Below, in pieces: positions 60,909 through 64,000 of a stretch of 64,000 bases of DNA. The notes below the pieces were generated by a model. It was not told the origin of the DNA and searched no databases. It was given only the letters and a program-made list of their open reading frames with translations. A program made the position numbers and the translations under genes. The DNA is from Haematococcus lacustris. Its lineage: Eukaryota > Chlorophyta > Chlorophyceae > Chlamydomonadales > Haematococcaceae. The stretch is from the NCBI GenBank assembly GCA_030144725.1, contig JASKMD010000011.1:7365558-7429557 (forward strand). Reading direction: 5' to 3'. Positions within the stretch are counted from its first letter, which is position 1, and the number at the start of each line of letters is the position of its first letter.

Positions 60909-61404
60909 CACTACCCCGCTCCGATGCGATAACTTCGCTTTAAGTAACAATTGTTTGTTTGTCCGATGAGGCGCTCAGACGACGGCAGTCAGCTCAGAAG
61001 CCAAACAGCGTAAGGACCAGTTTGGATGGGTTTAGGCCCTGCATGTGGCATGGTATTTCATTGACATGTACACTGCACAGGAGTACCTTGAGACAGCCCA
61101 TACTGGTCTACTGGTTTTCCCACACTTCCATTGGCTAACGCTGCATATACAAGATGAGAATATCTTACAGTGTGTTTTACAACCCATGTATGACTGCCAT
61201 TGAGCTACGGAACCAAGACGTGAGCACAAAGGCTAAGCGGAGACCAGGTTAGCAAACGAAGTAGCTCCATGCATGGGTCCACGCATGGGTGCAACAAAGA
61301 ACGCACTAAGACGCCGGGGCCGTCTCTTTGGAACGAGATGTCTTAACAGCGCGGTTGCGATCGTCGCAGTTTGCTGAACTCCCTACGAATCCCCATGCTG
61401 CGCC
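60909..61404. promoter_or_regulatory. Divergent intergenic region
   Basis: About 500 bp separate the start codons of the RAF2-like gene (minus) and the HEAT-like gene (plus), so both promoters should lie here. No clear TATA or named site could be assigned. Confidence 0.4.

Positions 61405-64000
<2,596 letters not shown>

Overview
The window looks like nuclear DNA of a green alga of the Chlamydomonadales type (Haematococcus or Chlamydomonas relatives). The reasons are: many short GT-AG introns, abundant CAG/CTG and G-rich satellites, TGTAA polyadenylation signals, a LINE, a hAT and a KDZ transposon, a chloroplast Rubisco-assembly-type gene, and an internal TTAGGG block. The species assignment is inference. 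No rRNA, convincing tRNA or CRISPR array was seen.

Layout. 1-2168 and 16750-19016 are two near-identical minus-strand genes. Each encodes a ubiquitin-like domain, a coiled coil and one C-terminal membrane segment; the first runs off the left edge. A third copy at 54.0-55.6 kb keeps only the first exon. Between copies 1 and 2 lie a pair of inverted repeats (2.68/7.53 kb), G-rich and CTG-rich satellites, a small two-exon unknown gene (7845-9134), a foldback element, a complete hAT transposon with 8-bp target duplications (9947-12873) and a decayed KDZ transposon (13.0-16.1 kb). 20.8-32.1 kb is a full-length-looking LINE: ORF1 carries a 15-copy repeat, ORF2 has endonuclease, reverse transcriptase and a Cys/His C-terminus, and the element ends in TGTAA plus poly(A).

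33.3-51.1 kb is one long minus-strand gene of about 20 exons. I rebuilt it from splice sites whose phases agree at nearly every junction. It has a C2-like region, a long coiled coil, an acidic run and a Gly/Pro repeat tail. Its introns hold a 5.5-kb uninterrupted GCA array, a 0.73-kb array of a 13-bp unit and a head-to-head telomere-repeat block. 52421-53912 is an intact five-exon gene (368 aa) with a ubiquitin-like header related to that of the membrane genes and a C-terminal PD-(D/E)XK-like nuclease region, an arrangement that recalls Crinkler-type effectors. Its 5' part is duplicated at 56.65-57.02 kb and fused to foreign sequence.

59685-60908 is a complete five-exon gene (216 aa) of the pterin-carbinolamine-dehydratase-like RAF2 family. 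A HEAT/ARM-like gene starts divergently at 61405 and runs off the right edge.

The main themes are a modular ubiquitin-headed gene family spread by segmental duplication, and repeated growth of CTG or C-rich arrays just upstream of 3' splice sites in four introns. All calls come from reading the sequence; no search was run.
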